Shown here piece by piece: positions 11,301 through 22,021 of a stretch of 64,000 nt of DNA. The stretch is from Rhynchonema sp. JSB1_4 (Eukaryota; Nematoda; Chromadorea; Monhysterida; Xyalidae). Each line of letters starts with the position of its first letter. Position 1 is the first letter of the stretch. The position numbers and the translations under genes were made by a program. The notes under the pieces are model-generated. The model did no database searches. It saw only the letters and a list, made by a program, of their open reading frames with translations, and was not told where the DNA came from. Location of the stretch: assembly GCA_030248065.1 (NCBI GenBank), contig JASAMV010005179.1, positions 1-64,000 on the forward strand, read 5' to 3'.

Positions 11301-14236
11301 CCCCGGTACAGTAGGCAGTGTAGTTCCTGGGGGGAGGGGGGTCCCCCCCCCCTAAGGTACACTAACCGCCGCGACCAAGGTACACTAGTACACTAACCGC
11401 CGCGCCAGGTACACTAACCGCCTCAATTTTTGCCTAAAATCGGCATTCTTAGGCCTAAAATGGCCATTTTTAGGCCTAAAATGGGTAATTTTTAGGTCAA
11501 TGATGTCAAAAGTCGCCAAAATGATGTCAAAAGTCGCCAAAATACCATTTTTATGCAGAATTTTTTCCAAAAAGGGCCAAAAATCGGTCAAATTTTCCAC
11601 CTCAAAAAGTGACTTTTTCCTGAATTTGGGTCTTCCCCCCCCCCCTTCCCCCCCAGGTAGGTACACTAACCGCCGCACGGAAAAAAGAGGTAGGTACACT
11701 AACCGCCGCGCCGGACCAGGAACTACACTGACAGTAGGTAAGGTATCCCCCGATTTTGCCTCAAAAGTGCCAATTTTTGACCAAAATGGCCAAAATTAGT
11801 GTAGAATCAGTGGTTTTTTCCTCAAATTACCCCCAAATTCGCGCGCTACGCGCGCAAATAACTACGTTTGCACACGATTCCACACAATAAACACATTAAA
11901 AATTTTCACCTCAAAAGCTAATCCCCCCCAACCCCCCTGGGTACATAACCCCCCAGGCCATCGGCTCTGGTACAGTAGCTATCCCCCCTCTCCGAGCGCG
12001 GTACAGTGGGTATCCCCCTCCAGAATACCTCCAACACTGGACTCGAGCGAGATAGATACCCCTTGGGGTGGGGAATCCCCCAGCCACTACAGTGTCAGTG
12101 CTTAATAGAGCCCCGTCTAAAACTAGCATATTATTTTGTCAGATCATCCTGAAAAATGGTTTCGGCTTCGTTGAGTTCAATGACCCGCGAGACGCTGACG
12201 ACGCGGCGCACGATTTACATGGACACGAGATGTGTGGCGAAAAGTTAGTCGGCGCCGCCGAACAATCTCTTATTTATGTGGCATTTCAGCCACGTAATTA
12301 TAGTAACTTGCAAAAATATTTTACAGAATTCAAGTGGAAATCGCACGCGGCACGCCGCACGGTCGCGATCGATTCCGAGGTGCTCGATTTGATGATGATC
12401 GTGATCGGGATCGACGGGACCGAGATCGGGACCGAGGGGGAGACCGCTATCGCGATCGGGGCAGTCGACGGGATCGGGACGATGGCTACGACAGACGCAT
12501 CACGGAGAAGACCGACTATAAGATTCGCGTCGAGAACCTTTCTTCGCGAATTTCGTGGCAGGTTGGTCTCATCCAGAACTCATCGTGCTTATCAATGTAA
12601 AATTCATCGCCGTATTTGCACACTCACTTGGGCTTCGAACTGGGTTCTAAATGAGTGCGTGTCGTCCGTACCGTACGTTTTCTTTCGTCGTCGCGTCACA
12701 TTGTACACTGCATTGGTTTTGCTTCTGTTGTTTTTTGTACGGTGCCCGCCCTTTTATTTTATTTCTGGGTCTATTCGGACAGAATTACGGAATTGAAACC
12801 ACTTTTATTGATACCTTGTAATCAAATCACCAATCTTGCTTCCGGTTTGTGTGGTATTGAGATGCTAGATGCGATAATTTTACTGTACCACCTGAACAGA
12901 TCGGCGTTGGCCAAGTCACAAGACGGGTTATTTATTTGACTGCAACGGTCATAACTTAGTTTTTAGTTAAACTTCAGTAAATAATGAACTTGGCAAACGT
13001 AGTACGCACATCGGCGGTTTTTTCAATTCTGATTCTGACTAATTTTGTAGCTTATCCATGTTCCAATCCTGATGACCTGTCCATAAACCACAACGACAAG
13101 TTGTCTAAGTTGTCCACCACAACCGCAACAACAGCTATCGAGCCAATCACCAATCAATCAATCCACGAGCCCACTTCTTGTCCTAATTGTGTTGCGTGCA
13201 ACATCCTTGCAGTTCCAGACACCCAAACATCGATTATGCTCCGTCAAAAATATATAACTCTCAAAAAGAGTAAGTTTTACGGCGCTACTCTTGTTAAAAG
13301 AGAGAATTATTCAATGCACTTGTCTGTTAAGGGACGTTTTTCAGGGATGTAAATGCTGTCGCGCTAGGACGATTGCGTTTGAATTCAGGAGTTTGTTTGT
13401 AGCGTAACGGAGGTTTATCGACTGCGGTCTGACTAACTTTCGGGCACGGCCACGAGTAGAAGAAATAAAAAAAATTTTCTGTAATATAATCTTTAATTTT
13501 ACTTGCAGGACCTGAAGGATATGTTCCGCAAGATCGGCGAGGTGAACTATGCAAGTGCTCATACGGATCGTAAAAATGAAGGGTTGGTAGTTTGTTACCT
13601 TTTTACCTGTTGCACTTTCCGGTAAAAAATTATATTTTGCACTATATTTTTCGCCTTCAGCATCGTCGAATTTCTACACAAGTCTGACATGGAAAAAGCA
13701 ATCGAAAAGATGGACGGAAAAGAGCTGGAAGGTCGCAAAATCAAATTGGTTAAAGTCAAATCGGATCGTAAACGATCGCGCAGCCGGAGCCGCAGGTAGA
13801 CCTCCAGACTGGCATTGCTGTTGTGGTTATGTAAACCCGCTTTTTCTAACTGTTGAATTTCTCATTTTTTAGCCGATCTCGTTCGCGTAGCAAGAGCAAG
13901 TCGAAGTCTCGATCTCGCTCGCGATCAAAGTCCAAATCGCCCAAGAAAGACGATGCTGTTGGTTTCTTGTGTGATCTTCTTGCGTTTATTTTGAACACGA
14001 AAGACAAAAGGGCAAAACAAAAAATGCTTCAGGAAGATGACAAGGAGAAGGATGACCGTTCTCCGTCGCCAAAACGTTCGCGTAGCAGGAGCCCCAGTCG
14101 CAGCGCCAGTCCTGCTGAGAATGAGGTTTGATTTCGATTATTCGATATTTTTGTGAAATGAACAAAGTTCATGTCACCCGTCTTCTTACAGAAAAACGGT
14201 GACGATAAGGGTGGCAGTGGAGATGAGTCCAACTGA
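8311..14236 (+). CDS. SR splicing factor, SRSF4/5/6 (B52)-type, two RRMs plus RS tail
   Basis: SR proteins bind exonic enhancers and recruit the spliceosome. Exons: 8311-8415 (MSNTAGTRIYIGRLPYRATE.., RNP2 of RRM1), 12143-12243 (GFGFVEFNDPRDADDA, RNP1), 12327-12561 (RD/RG-rich linker, then IRVENLSSRISWQ), 13509-13582 (DLKDMFRKIGEVNYA), 13661-13795 (second RRM end, KLVKVKSDRKRSRSRSR), 13873-13957, 14033-14125 and 14192-14236 (ends GGSGDESN). SWQ and DLKD, split across an intron, form the SWQDLKD signature of SR pseudo-RRMs. All phases close. The intron after the first exon is 3.7 kb and consists largely of nested transposable elements (8487-12039). The next gene is a tandem paralogue. Confidence 0.9.
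8487..9407. mobile_element. hAT-type MITE 'D' with 8-bp TSD and iterated internal motif
   Basis: Ends are CAGTGTAGTACTTGG on the left and, inverted, CAGGGTAGTACTTGG on the right. Target duplication ATTTTGGC is exact at 8479-8486 and 9408-9415. Eight-base duplications with CAG-N-G ends are typical of hAT elements. The interior has seven copies of GTTGACGATAGATAGAT (about 8510, 8559, 8615, 9248, 9279, 9309, 9338). No transposase is encoded. Another element (8758-9179) is inserted within it. Confidence 0.82.
8758..9179. mobile_element. MITE 'E' nested in D, TA target, Tc1/mariner-like ends
   Basis: Inverted ends CCGTAAAAACCTAAATA are flanked by TA on both sides (8756-8757 and 9180-9181). The interior holds G-rich runs followed by CTCTATTAATTCACTGACCC, repeated. 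It interrupts element D, whose iterated motif resumes afterwards. Superfamily assignment from the TA site and end sequence is inferred. Confidence 0.75.
9415..9800. mobile_element. Degenerate second copy of element E
   Basis: Begins with CCGTAAAAACCTAAACAG, then has GGGCTCTATTAATTCACTGA and a tail resembling element E (rough parallels to the sequence around 8930-9030). The right terminus is not recognisable, so the end coordinate is approximate. Confidence 0.5.
9981..10135 (+). repeat. (ACCCGAC/CCGACA) short tandem array
   Basis: Repeated ACCCGACACCCGACATC units are interrupted by A-rich stretches. A second block with the same orientation is at 10375-10465. It looks telomere-like in C-richness but is not a known telomere repeat. 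Confidence 0.7.
10375..10465 (+). repeat. Second (ACCCGAC/CCGACA) array
   Basis: Contains ACCCGACACCCGACATC and ACCCGACAGCCGACA units in the same orientation as the array at 9981-10135, still inside element A. Confidence 0.7.
10520..10984. mobile_element. hAT-type MITE 'B', exact 8-bp TSD, nested in A
   Basis: Ends CAGTGTTGGAGGT / ACCTCCAACACTG. Target duplication GTTGGGGG is exact at 10512-10519 and 10985-10992. It carries six copies of the GGTACAGTAGGTATCCCC motif and long C/G tracts. The length is 465 bp with no open frame. Confidence 0.85.
11316..11730. mobile_element. hAT-type MITE 'C', exact 8-bp TSD, nested in A
   Basis: Ends CAGTGTAGTTCCTGG and its inverse. Target duplication ACAGTAGG is exact at 11308-11315 and 11731-11738, and lies within the iterated motif of element A. 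The interior has five copies of GGTACACTAACCGCCGCG (or close variants) clustered near both ends. Confidence 0.87.
12984..13352 (+). CDS. Possible nested secreted small protein in an SR-gene intron
   Basis: A 122-codon frame begins with a plausible signal peptide (MNLANVVRTSAVFSILILTN FVAYPC). It continues with a Ser/Thr-rich stretch and a Cys cluster (SCPNCVACNIL), then a Lys-rich tail. It lies wholly inside the intron between SR exons ending at 12561 and starting at 13509, on the same strand. The Cys cluster loosely recalls the start of TGF-beta-family prodomains, but no mature domain follows, so no function is assigned. It could also be a chance frame or an alternative exon. Confidence 0.3.
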   Translation: MNLANVVRTSAVFSILILTNFVAYPCSNPDDLSINHNDKLSKLSTTTATTAIEPITNQSIHEPTSCPNCVACNILAVPDTQTSIMLRQKYITLKKSKFYGATLVKRENYSMHLSVKGRFSGM

Positions 14237-15003
14237 TTTGTGTTTTACAAACGAGCGTGTATCTGTCTTCGTCATTCCTCTATTATTTCGGTTTTTTTCA
14301 AAAGGAACTTGTTTGCTCTGTTCTTGTGCTGTATTTTATTTGCACTCGTGCCCCTCACAAAGTACACGAACTGTAACTGACCTGACCTGAAGAACATTGT
14401 GCCTGCCCAGCAGTATCTCTGTTGAATTATTTTGCCGTTGCACATTGCAATGCACATACTTACAATTACTGTTGTGTAAATATATTTTATAAAAAGCATC
14501 CTGTTGTCTTGGTTCTGGATCTGTCTGTGTTACTGAAAATTTTAATTCCCAAAATTTAGTGTTTGGGGAAGCTACTTCAAATCAGAAAATTGTCTGCATA
14601 AGCCATCGCCATCGGTAATAATAAGCGTATCGTCGAGGCTACAATTGCATGCAGACAATCTGGTCCTCATAGATCCGATTGTTCCTGGTTCTCTTCATTA
14701 GTCCATAAACAAACCAGAAAATATTTTTCAGTCTTACGATTTCTTTTGCTCTTGTGTTCGTTCTCTGTTTAATTACTGCTGTTCTATATTTCTGTGGTCG
14801 CGCGGTGTTGTGTTGTGCTCGCTTCTATTGATAAAATATTGTGCAAGATATTATGGAAGCTTTCGTGCCATTAGATACCGTTGACATTCACGGCTCCATT
14901 CTCAGCGGATGGTGTAATTTTGGACGCGGTGTATTTTAATTCAGTGAACATGAAAATACTTACGGTGACTTTCAGCTTTCGTGAGTGTTCTGTTGTCATC
15001 AAC
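14237..15003. other. Intergenic region between tandem SR genes
   Basis: About 770 bp hold the 3' end of the first SR gene and the promoter of the second. A/T-rich sequence at about 14475-14500 may serve 3' end formation. No exons or repeats were recognised. Confidence 0.35.
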
Positions 15004-17710
15004 ATGTCTCGTCTATACGTTGGGCGTTTGCCGTATCGTTGTACGGAACGGGATGTCGAGCGATTGTTCAAGGGATATGGTCGGATTGAGGAGGTCAGTC
15101 GGATTTTGGACTTTCGAGTTTGTTTACAGTTATTTTTATGAACTTTTAACTGTTGCGTTGTTTACACAAGGTGATGATGAAAAACGGGTACGCGTTCGTT
15201 GATCTGGCCGACAGTCGCGATGCTGACGATGCCGTGCATGACATTCATGGCAAAGAGTTCATGGGTGATCGGTAGGCTTGACTGTTTGTCTTGCATTCTG
15301 TCCGATATTGGAGGAACCACAAACAACATCCTCAAATCTGTTTATTACAGTGTGACGGTGGAGATAGCACGTGGCACGCCGCGTGGTCGTGATCGTATGA
15401 TGGACTTTCCTGCTCGTGGCGGACGAGGTGGTGGTTAGCTAACATTTCATGCGATCATCAATCAATTTTTGATTGATAATTCTCTGATCAGGTGCCCCTC
15501 GTGCCGGTCGACGTGACATCTATCGAGTCATTGTCGAGAATCTGTCCACTCGCGTGTCTTGGCAGGTAAATTGTAACGTCTATTTTGTGTTTTAGTCTCC
15601 TCTTAAATAAGCTACACTCCGTTTCTTTTTTCAAACAGGTGCTTTTGATTTTTGTTCTCCTCGGCCACAAAAAACTGATCTAGTGCTCATGTTCTAGCGT
15701 GCACTCACTGCAATCAATTGATCTCGTGTCAATGTGTCAGTCAATTGCCTTCTTAATGGTCAATCAATCAATCAAGTGTTGCTGTGTTGCAATCAGTCAC
15801 GTGACCGAGCAAGCACACATTGTCAGCCCCAATCAATCAATAGCACAATGTTGTTGTTGTCTTCAGTCGTCCACACATGAACCCGGTGGTCGGTCAGTAA
15901 ATGACAGGAAGCTACTGTCGGATCGGGCAGGGGAGATAACAAGGGCGTGTTAAAAGGGCGTTAGGCCTGTAGCTATAGTTTTGTTTGAAACAGCCTTCGT
16001 CGAGACCTAGTTTTTATGTGGGGTTCGACTTGGGTACTGGTACCATGTGTATCCAGTCTCTGGATAGGATTTTGCCAGCTTGGCGAATGAGCTATTTTCT
16101 ATTACGAGATAGAATTGGGTCGTTTTGGCTGCCTCAGCATTTTTTGCGGTTTTTGATGGAACAACTTCCCAGGTCGTTCATTTTCGTAAAAAGTGGAGGG
16201 TTGGGACTAGCAAGGGGGTGGATATTTCAGGAAGACTGCAGGGAGACGCTGGGTTCGTTGTCTGATATGCATTATTTTCTTATCTCGTCCGTATGTTTCA
16301 GGATCTGAAGGACATGTTCCGCAAGTACGGTGAGATCAACTATGCCACGGCGCACACAACCAAGGATCGCGAAGGGTAAGACTCTGTCGTGATATCATGA
16401 CATTGTATCTTTCTCAAAAGTTGCTTCCACTCTATTGTGTTTGAAGAACTTTGCAATTCATTGTAGAAATTAGGTGGCTTCAAAAATACTTGGCGCAAAA
16501 CCAGCAGTGCACAACATGCTGAGTTGATTTGACTGGTTTGTACAGTACAAGGCATACCATACCCTCCATCTAGTGAATCGCTCGGGACACACCATTTTGT
16601 TCACTATATAGAATATTCACTGTGTGGAATTCGCCTCGGTCCATGACCAAAGTTTAGCACGAGGTAACGATTGTACTGAACTGAACATCATGTGAATACA
16701 AAAATTTCAGGTTCACTGTAGAGAGCGAATATTGTATTGCAATCGCCATAGAAGTAGAGAACTGCCATTTTTGCAACACCCCGAGCGAATAGTGGGCAAA
16801 TGTTTCAGTGTACTCGAGTTTTGTCATCGCTCGGATGCGAAGAAGGCGATCAAGGAGATGGACGGCAAGGACCTGGAGGGACGCGAGATCAAGTTGGTGT
16901 TGGAGGAACCACGTAGTGGACGGAGCAGACGCAGTCGGTCGAGGAGTCGATCACGTTCACGATCACGAAGGTACAGCATGGATGGGATTCTCTTGGGATA
17001 ACTTGATTGAGAATGAGCAGTAATACCGGGCTGGTGTGCTTGAGCTGGGATAACTTGATTGAGAATGAGCAGTAATACCGGGCTGGTGTGCTTGAGCTAC
17101 CCAGACATGCCACCAAATTGACAGTGTACCCAAAGTTGTGTTGTACGGGCAAGAGTGGTCTGAATTGTGCCGCAAGATTGCCAGTACTAAAGTAACGCGA
17201 CGAAATCGTATCACTTGTGAACAATGTCGTCCGGCGCTTATTCAAGTGCGATTCGTCCGATTTCCAACTGGCGTCAAGTCAAATGCTTGTGTTTTCAGTG
17301 TTTCGAGATCCCGTTCACGCTCACGTTCGGCTGGTTCAGACAGAAAACGCAGGCGCTCACGGTTGGTTTGGTTTTGTTTTGTTTTGTCGTCAAGTTATGT
17401 CTTCAGGTTTATTTCAGATTCTTTTGTTTACCGTGCTTGCGTTGACCTGGTACTGCGAAATTACAAATAAATAAAACATATAAATAAGTACCAAATTTTT
17501 AATTTTGTTGTTGCATTGCAGCAGTGGCTCAGCAGCGTCGGATCGCAGCGGCAGTGCACAACGAAACGGTGATCGCTCGCCGAAACGTGAAAGAAAGGAA
17601 TCGGAACGGGTACGTAATTTTACATTGCTCATTTGTCTCTAGTTTGCAATCGGTCTGTTTCCTATATATACTGTACATATTCCTAAATTTAGAGCGACCG
17701 CAGCGACTGA
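15004..17710 (+). CDS. Second SR splicing factor, tandem paralogue (SRSF4/5/6-type)
   Basis: Exons: 15004-15093 (MSRLYVGRLPYRCTERDVER..), 15171-15271 (NGYAFVDLADSRDADDA), 15351-15435 (VEIARGTPRGRDR, RGG hinge), 15492-15565 (YRVIVENLSTRVSWQ), 16302-16375 (DLKDMFRKYGEINYA), 16809-16970 (ends in RS dipeptides), 17299-17361, 17522-17609 and 17693-17710 (SDRSD, stop). The architecture equals the upstream gene: RRM1, Gly/Arg hinge, SWQDLKD pseudo-RRM, RS tail. It differs by an extra intron in the hinge (15436-15491) and lacks the transposon-filled intron. Long introns at 15566-16301 and 16376-16808 could hold regulated poison exons, as in many SR genes, but this is inference. Confidence 0.9.
16995..17098 (+). 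repeat. 52-bp perfect direct duplication in an SR intron
   Basis: Unit 16995-17046 is repeated exactly at 17047-17098 (starts GGGATAACTTGATTGAGAAT, ends GTGTGCTTGAGCT). It lies just downstream of the exon ending at 16970. Confidence 0.95.
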
Positions 17711-18414
17711 GAATGAGGACGGTGTTATCCATCAAGAAATGTTACGGTTTCGTTTGCTTCTTACTTGTTTGTGTGAAAAGTGAAAATGTTGGCTTCTCCT
17801 TCTTCTACTGCTCTTTTTGTGTTTTGCTGTTGTTCTTGACTGTTTTTCCTGTAGACCGCAGACGTTACTGTGCAGAGTGACCCGGGAGTGTCTGCCTTAT
17901 TACATTGAGAGACGCCGTAGCCGTCACTTTTGCAACAACTGCGTACGGTATCGATATCGGGTTTCTCATGGAATAAGGCAGATGCCCTACTTTCAAAATA
18001 CCCACACTGAAATAACAAGCCTCCATTGGCGTGATGTAGTCATTCCTTTTGTCTTGTTCTAAGCTTGCACTAATTTTCGATTGTCAGGTATTACGGAGAT
18101 GTACTGCATATTTTTGTTAATTCGCTGAATTTTTGTGTAATCACATTTTGTTTGATGTTTTCATGCCTGTTTCGCGCTGCTGATGAGTTTTTTCATGTGT
18201 TTTTGATGAGGCGAGTCATTTCGGAGTAAAAATATTATCTGTTCATCACATGCGCACGCATGCTTTCTGGCACCATTTCATTCGCAGCAAAGTGATCAAT
18301 GGTTCTACAAGTATGGTCTATTTAAGCTGGATTATCTTCTATCGCCAAATTGATAATAATTTTAACCGTTCATTCTAGTAAGGCACTTTCCCACCATGAG
18401 CAGGCACCACCATT
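17711..18414. other. Intergenic region between convergent SR and Kelch genes
   Basis: This 700 bp stretch must contain the 3' UTRs of the second SR gene (plus) and of the minus-strand Kelch gene. No further exon or repeat was recognised. Confidence 0.35.
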
Positions 18415-20990
18415 CTAACTGCACACGGTGACACCAACGCTAGTGACCCCATACAAAACACCCTTCATCAAATGAGTGTGATGTTCACGCCACATGTTGT
18501 TGATGTAGTCGTACTCTTCGATGACGTCACTCGATGTCGAATTGTAGATGCCAGCGACGGCGAACACACGACCCCACAACTCGACCATGCCTGAAATTCC
18601 AGGAATATTGTTAGTGGAATGTAGATTTGTTTGTCTCACGAGCTGTGTCAAGGTCAAAACCAGTCGTAGTCTATGAAACATCACCCTCACCCAATCGCAT
18701 GCGTGGTTTGGTCAGTTTTGGTCCTGGGCTCCATTTGTTCTCAATTGGGTCATACCACTCGCATGAATCTGATGGTTTACCCAGTTGTCCCTCCTTCAAC
18801 AATGCGTTGTCATAGCCGCCACAGGCGAACAGTTTGCCTGAATTGAAAAGGGCACGCAGGAAGTTTTCGGTTTTTATTTTAAGCTAGATACCGTACCCAT
18901 GAAGTGAACGAATCCGAATTCAGCGCGTGACATCGTTAGTGAAGCGAGCGAGGTCCAGTTGTCGAATTTGCTGTTGTACATCCAGAAGGACTGCAAAGAT
19001 TCCGTGATGTTTTATAAAAACGATGGCATGCATACAGCGCACCCCCTCGGGTTGGATTAAAAATTTTTTTTATTATCGAACTTTTTTTAAAAAAAAACTT
19101 TAAAATTTTTTTTAAAAATCACTTTTTTTATTCCGGACCCCCAAAAAATTGCTTTCTTGAAGAATGAAATTTCTGAAATCATGTTAGTAGGGTATGTTTT
19201 GAGGGATACTAAAGAGAACTTTTTCACTGACTTGCATGTTTACGTAATCACGTGCGATCTAATCCCCTTGGTCATAACTTTGAGAAATTCGAAGGTAACT
19301 GTGGGTGTACATACTGTATGTATATGACAAAGGGAAGACCAACCTTCTGTTTGTGAATTTGGGGATAGATTTGACGATTGATAAAGACTCACACCATACT
19401 CACTTGTGTCACATGAGCAACAAATAGCTAATCCGCACAACTGCAAACAGGCGAGCAACGTGGAGTCTGTCGATAGCTTACGACACGCTCAATCGTAACT
19501 GTACATTATACGGTATGGGGTGTCCTATATTATACATGCAGCTGTTGTTGGGATGTCTGGGAACTGTATGAGTCCATCACAACACCATTTCAAACTGAAA
19601 TATAAGCGCCGCAGGCAATTTTTTAAGGATCCTGGGCAATAAAACACATGAAAATATGCCTTTTTACCTCAAAAAAGTCAGAAAATAATGAAAAAAAGTG
19701 AAAAAATAATAAAAAAAGTGGACCTACTTTTTAAAATTTTAAAATAAAAAAGTGGCCAACTTTTTTTTTAAAAAAATTTTTTTTTACAAAAAAATTTTTA
19801 CTTTTCTTTTTAATCCAACCCCCTGCCTTCTCCTGAGAGACCCGCAAGAAAGTGAATGATGTTTTGGCCCGCTAACCTCGTTGTTCCCACTCCATATGGG
19901 GAACAAAGTAATCAAAAATATTGGATCTCACCCGATCACGTTACTACGAAGAGAGTAGGCAAGATATTGAATACCTTAGCGCCCATGTTGTTGTATCCCC
20001 CAGCGACATACGCATCGCCAAGGAAGTTGACCGCGCGCTGGTTACTGGCAGCAGCGGGCATGGGTGCCACCTGCCAACATTTGCGATCGATGATGCTGCA
20101 GATCTCGCACGAGGATTCACGGTTGAACGCCGAATCTTTGTTACCGCCACAGATCTGCGAACAGTTTTTCTTTTAATTTGGATTTAATGAATAATTTTCT
20201 CTTCCCGAAGCACTAACGAGCAGCACGTCCTTGCCGTACATGTGGTTGTCGCGTAGACACACGCTGAAATGTGACCAACGAGGTTGGGTCATTTGCCAGG
20301 AACCTGCAATCGAAGGTCGAATAGTGATTTTTCGTCAAGATTCGTAACGGTACTTACATTTTCTAAATTTTTGATAAAAATTATTTCCTCCGCCCACATT
20401 ATCATACCCGAGCTTGATGACGTGTCAGTAGCACCATCGTACACAATAATTTCACGCGATGGCATGTCACCGGGCTGCTTCTTGCCGCCAGTGATGTATA
20501 CCTAAACAAATGTGATGTTTCAAGCATGGTATGTATACATGGTGTAAATGTACGGACCTTATCCCCACCGCACGTCGTCACCGAAACGTCCTTTGTATTG
20601 GTGTTCAAACCTGAAATGACATGAAACCTATATCAAACTTGATAATCGGATCTGTCTTGATCACGTTGTACTTTGAAAAAAGGACAAGCGTTCCCAGACC
20701 CATAAAATGAACAACTTTTAGCTCACACAAGAACTTGTGAATCGTTAATTCAAAACCTCGACATATCAGATCCGATCAGGCACCGGCCGCGTAACAGGCC
20801 GTTATGTGCACCAGTACCCCATGTTGAAACATCACTCACCAAAATTCAATTCGCTCAATCCCACCGTCGACATCGGCATCGGGGCATAGATCTGACCGGG
20901 ATAGTCGCCGTTTTCGGCCGGCACCAGAATGCCTGACCAGCACACGGCCATAACTGGCAGCAACACGCACACAAACACGGTACGGTACAT
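18415..20990 (-). CDS. Secreted Kelch-repeat protein, paralogue 1 (326 aa)
   Basis: Exons in coding order: 20990-20840, 20610-20558, 20501-20408, 20303-20218, 20154-19975, 18990-18897, 18837-18691 and 18590-18415; all phases close. The N-terminus MYRTVFVCVLLPVMAVC is a signal peptide, followed by WSGILVPAENGDYPGQIYAP, which is shared with the divergent paralogue. Kelch strands show GG pairs: VYITGGKK, ICGGNKD, AYVAGGYNN, LFACGGYDN and FAVAGIYN, with the typical Kelch Tyr/Trp positions (EYDYINNMW). Cysteine-bearing segments (CEICSIIDRKC) fit an extracellular, disulphide-containing beta-propeller. There are no BTB or BACK domains. The intron 18991-19974 carries an AT-rich TIR element absent from the paralogue. 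Confidence 0.85.
19049..19823. mobile_element. AT-rich element with GGGTTGGATTAAAAA inverted ends
   Basis: The left end GGGTTGGATTAAAAA at 19049 is mirrored by its reverse complement near 19806-19821, followed by C-rich flank. Long A/T runs next to each end are also inverted. No target duplication is clear and no coding frame was found. It fills most of the 984 bp intron of the minus-strand Kelch gene. Confidence 0.6.
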
Positions 20991-22021
20991 TGTGGACGGT
21001 GGGGGTGGTGGGGTACCTGGATTGAAATTCACGTACAAATACATATGTATGAACTGGTGATGAAACATCAGTTTGCATGGTCTACGTACATCAGCTGATG
21101 CTTCAAACATGGCTTTTTCACTCAATACTTCGCGTGAGCTTCACGCAGGCTGATGCTTCACCAGGAATTGTAAAGATGGCATGTTATTTCAACAGTTGAG
21201 AAGAATTTCTGAGGTAACAGTTACATACTTTGGTTTACACTGAACTGAGAAGGCTAAATCTAAGCACAGCTAATCAGCCAGCTCAAAAAGGGGGCAAAGT
21301 GAAAAGCAATTCTCAAAACGGAAGTTGGTGATCGCAAAAAAATCCAAGGCCCGACTGGCGCCTCGCAAAAAAGTAAGAGCCGACCGCATTATCAAATCAA
21401 AACAACCCTTATTTACTATCTTTCTCAGCTACAGTAGCACATTTTAGTGATAATGTGACTAGTTTTATGACCCCAAATGTCCCCTTTTACGAGTGCACAT
21501 CAGGGCCAGCTCAGCTGTTGCCATCAAAACAATTGCATTTTTTCTGTAATCTTTATGGCGCCATAAAAGCAATCTTGTCAAAACGGGTTGTAAAAATTTT
21601 CCAGTGGCTCAAATCGTAAATTTTATTGCGTTTAGATTGGCTCCTGAAACAAACTGTCTTTCTTTAACCTCGTACTGATAACGGAATCATTTTCGTCGCT
21701 GACACCGTGCAATCGCTTGTTATTTGGTGGTTACCTAACCGTACCGTACTTTTATGTGTCCAAAGAATTCCTCAACCTTTGAATTTTTCTCCTGGAATAA
21801 AGTGGAAACCCGTTTTATGGTGGCCCTCTCCATTGCGTGAAACCCTCTATGTTGTGAATAATTCTAACCGTATTTTGGTGCTCGATGTAATCATCACTAA
21901 TGGGAATATTCTTTATTGTCACCGAAAACGGCGAGGCCCGTTTCATACCACTATAAAGAAGGTACACTGTGTTTTCAAGACTGAACTGAAGACACCTCAT
22001 TCAGCTCTCGAACCCACAGCG
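20991..22021. promoter_or_regulatory. Bidirectional intergenic region of the Kelch pair
   Basis: The two Kelch start codons are 1.03 kb apart and divergent, so both promoters lie here. A TGAAACATCA word occurs at about 21060. Direct control elements are not identified beyond the TATA-like site at 21952. Confidence 0.5.
21952..21957 (+). promoter_or_regulatory. TATA-like box of plus-strand Kelch gene
   Basis: TATAAA lies 65 bp upstream of the ATG at 22022, a spacing that leaves room for a start site and a short 5' UTR. The assignment is positional. Confidence 0.5.

Larger units (their letters stand above)
9844..12039. mobile_element. hAT-type element 'A' (2.2 kb) containing nested elements B and C
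   Basis: Outer ends are CAGTGTTGGAGG and, inverted, CAGTGTTGGAGG. Flanks TACTCGAG (9836-9843) and GACTCGAG (12040-12047) form a near-perfect 8-bp duplication with one mismatch. The interior repeats GGTACAGTAGGTATCCCC about a dozen times and contains (CCGACAC)n arrays. A block at 10665-10984 is repeated directly at about 11744-12039 because B is a smaller relative of A. No coding sequence was found. Confidence 0.75.
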
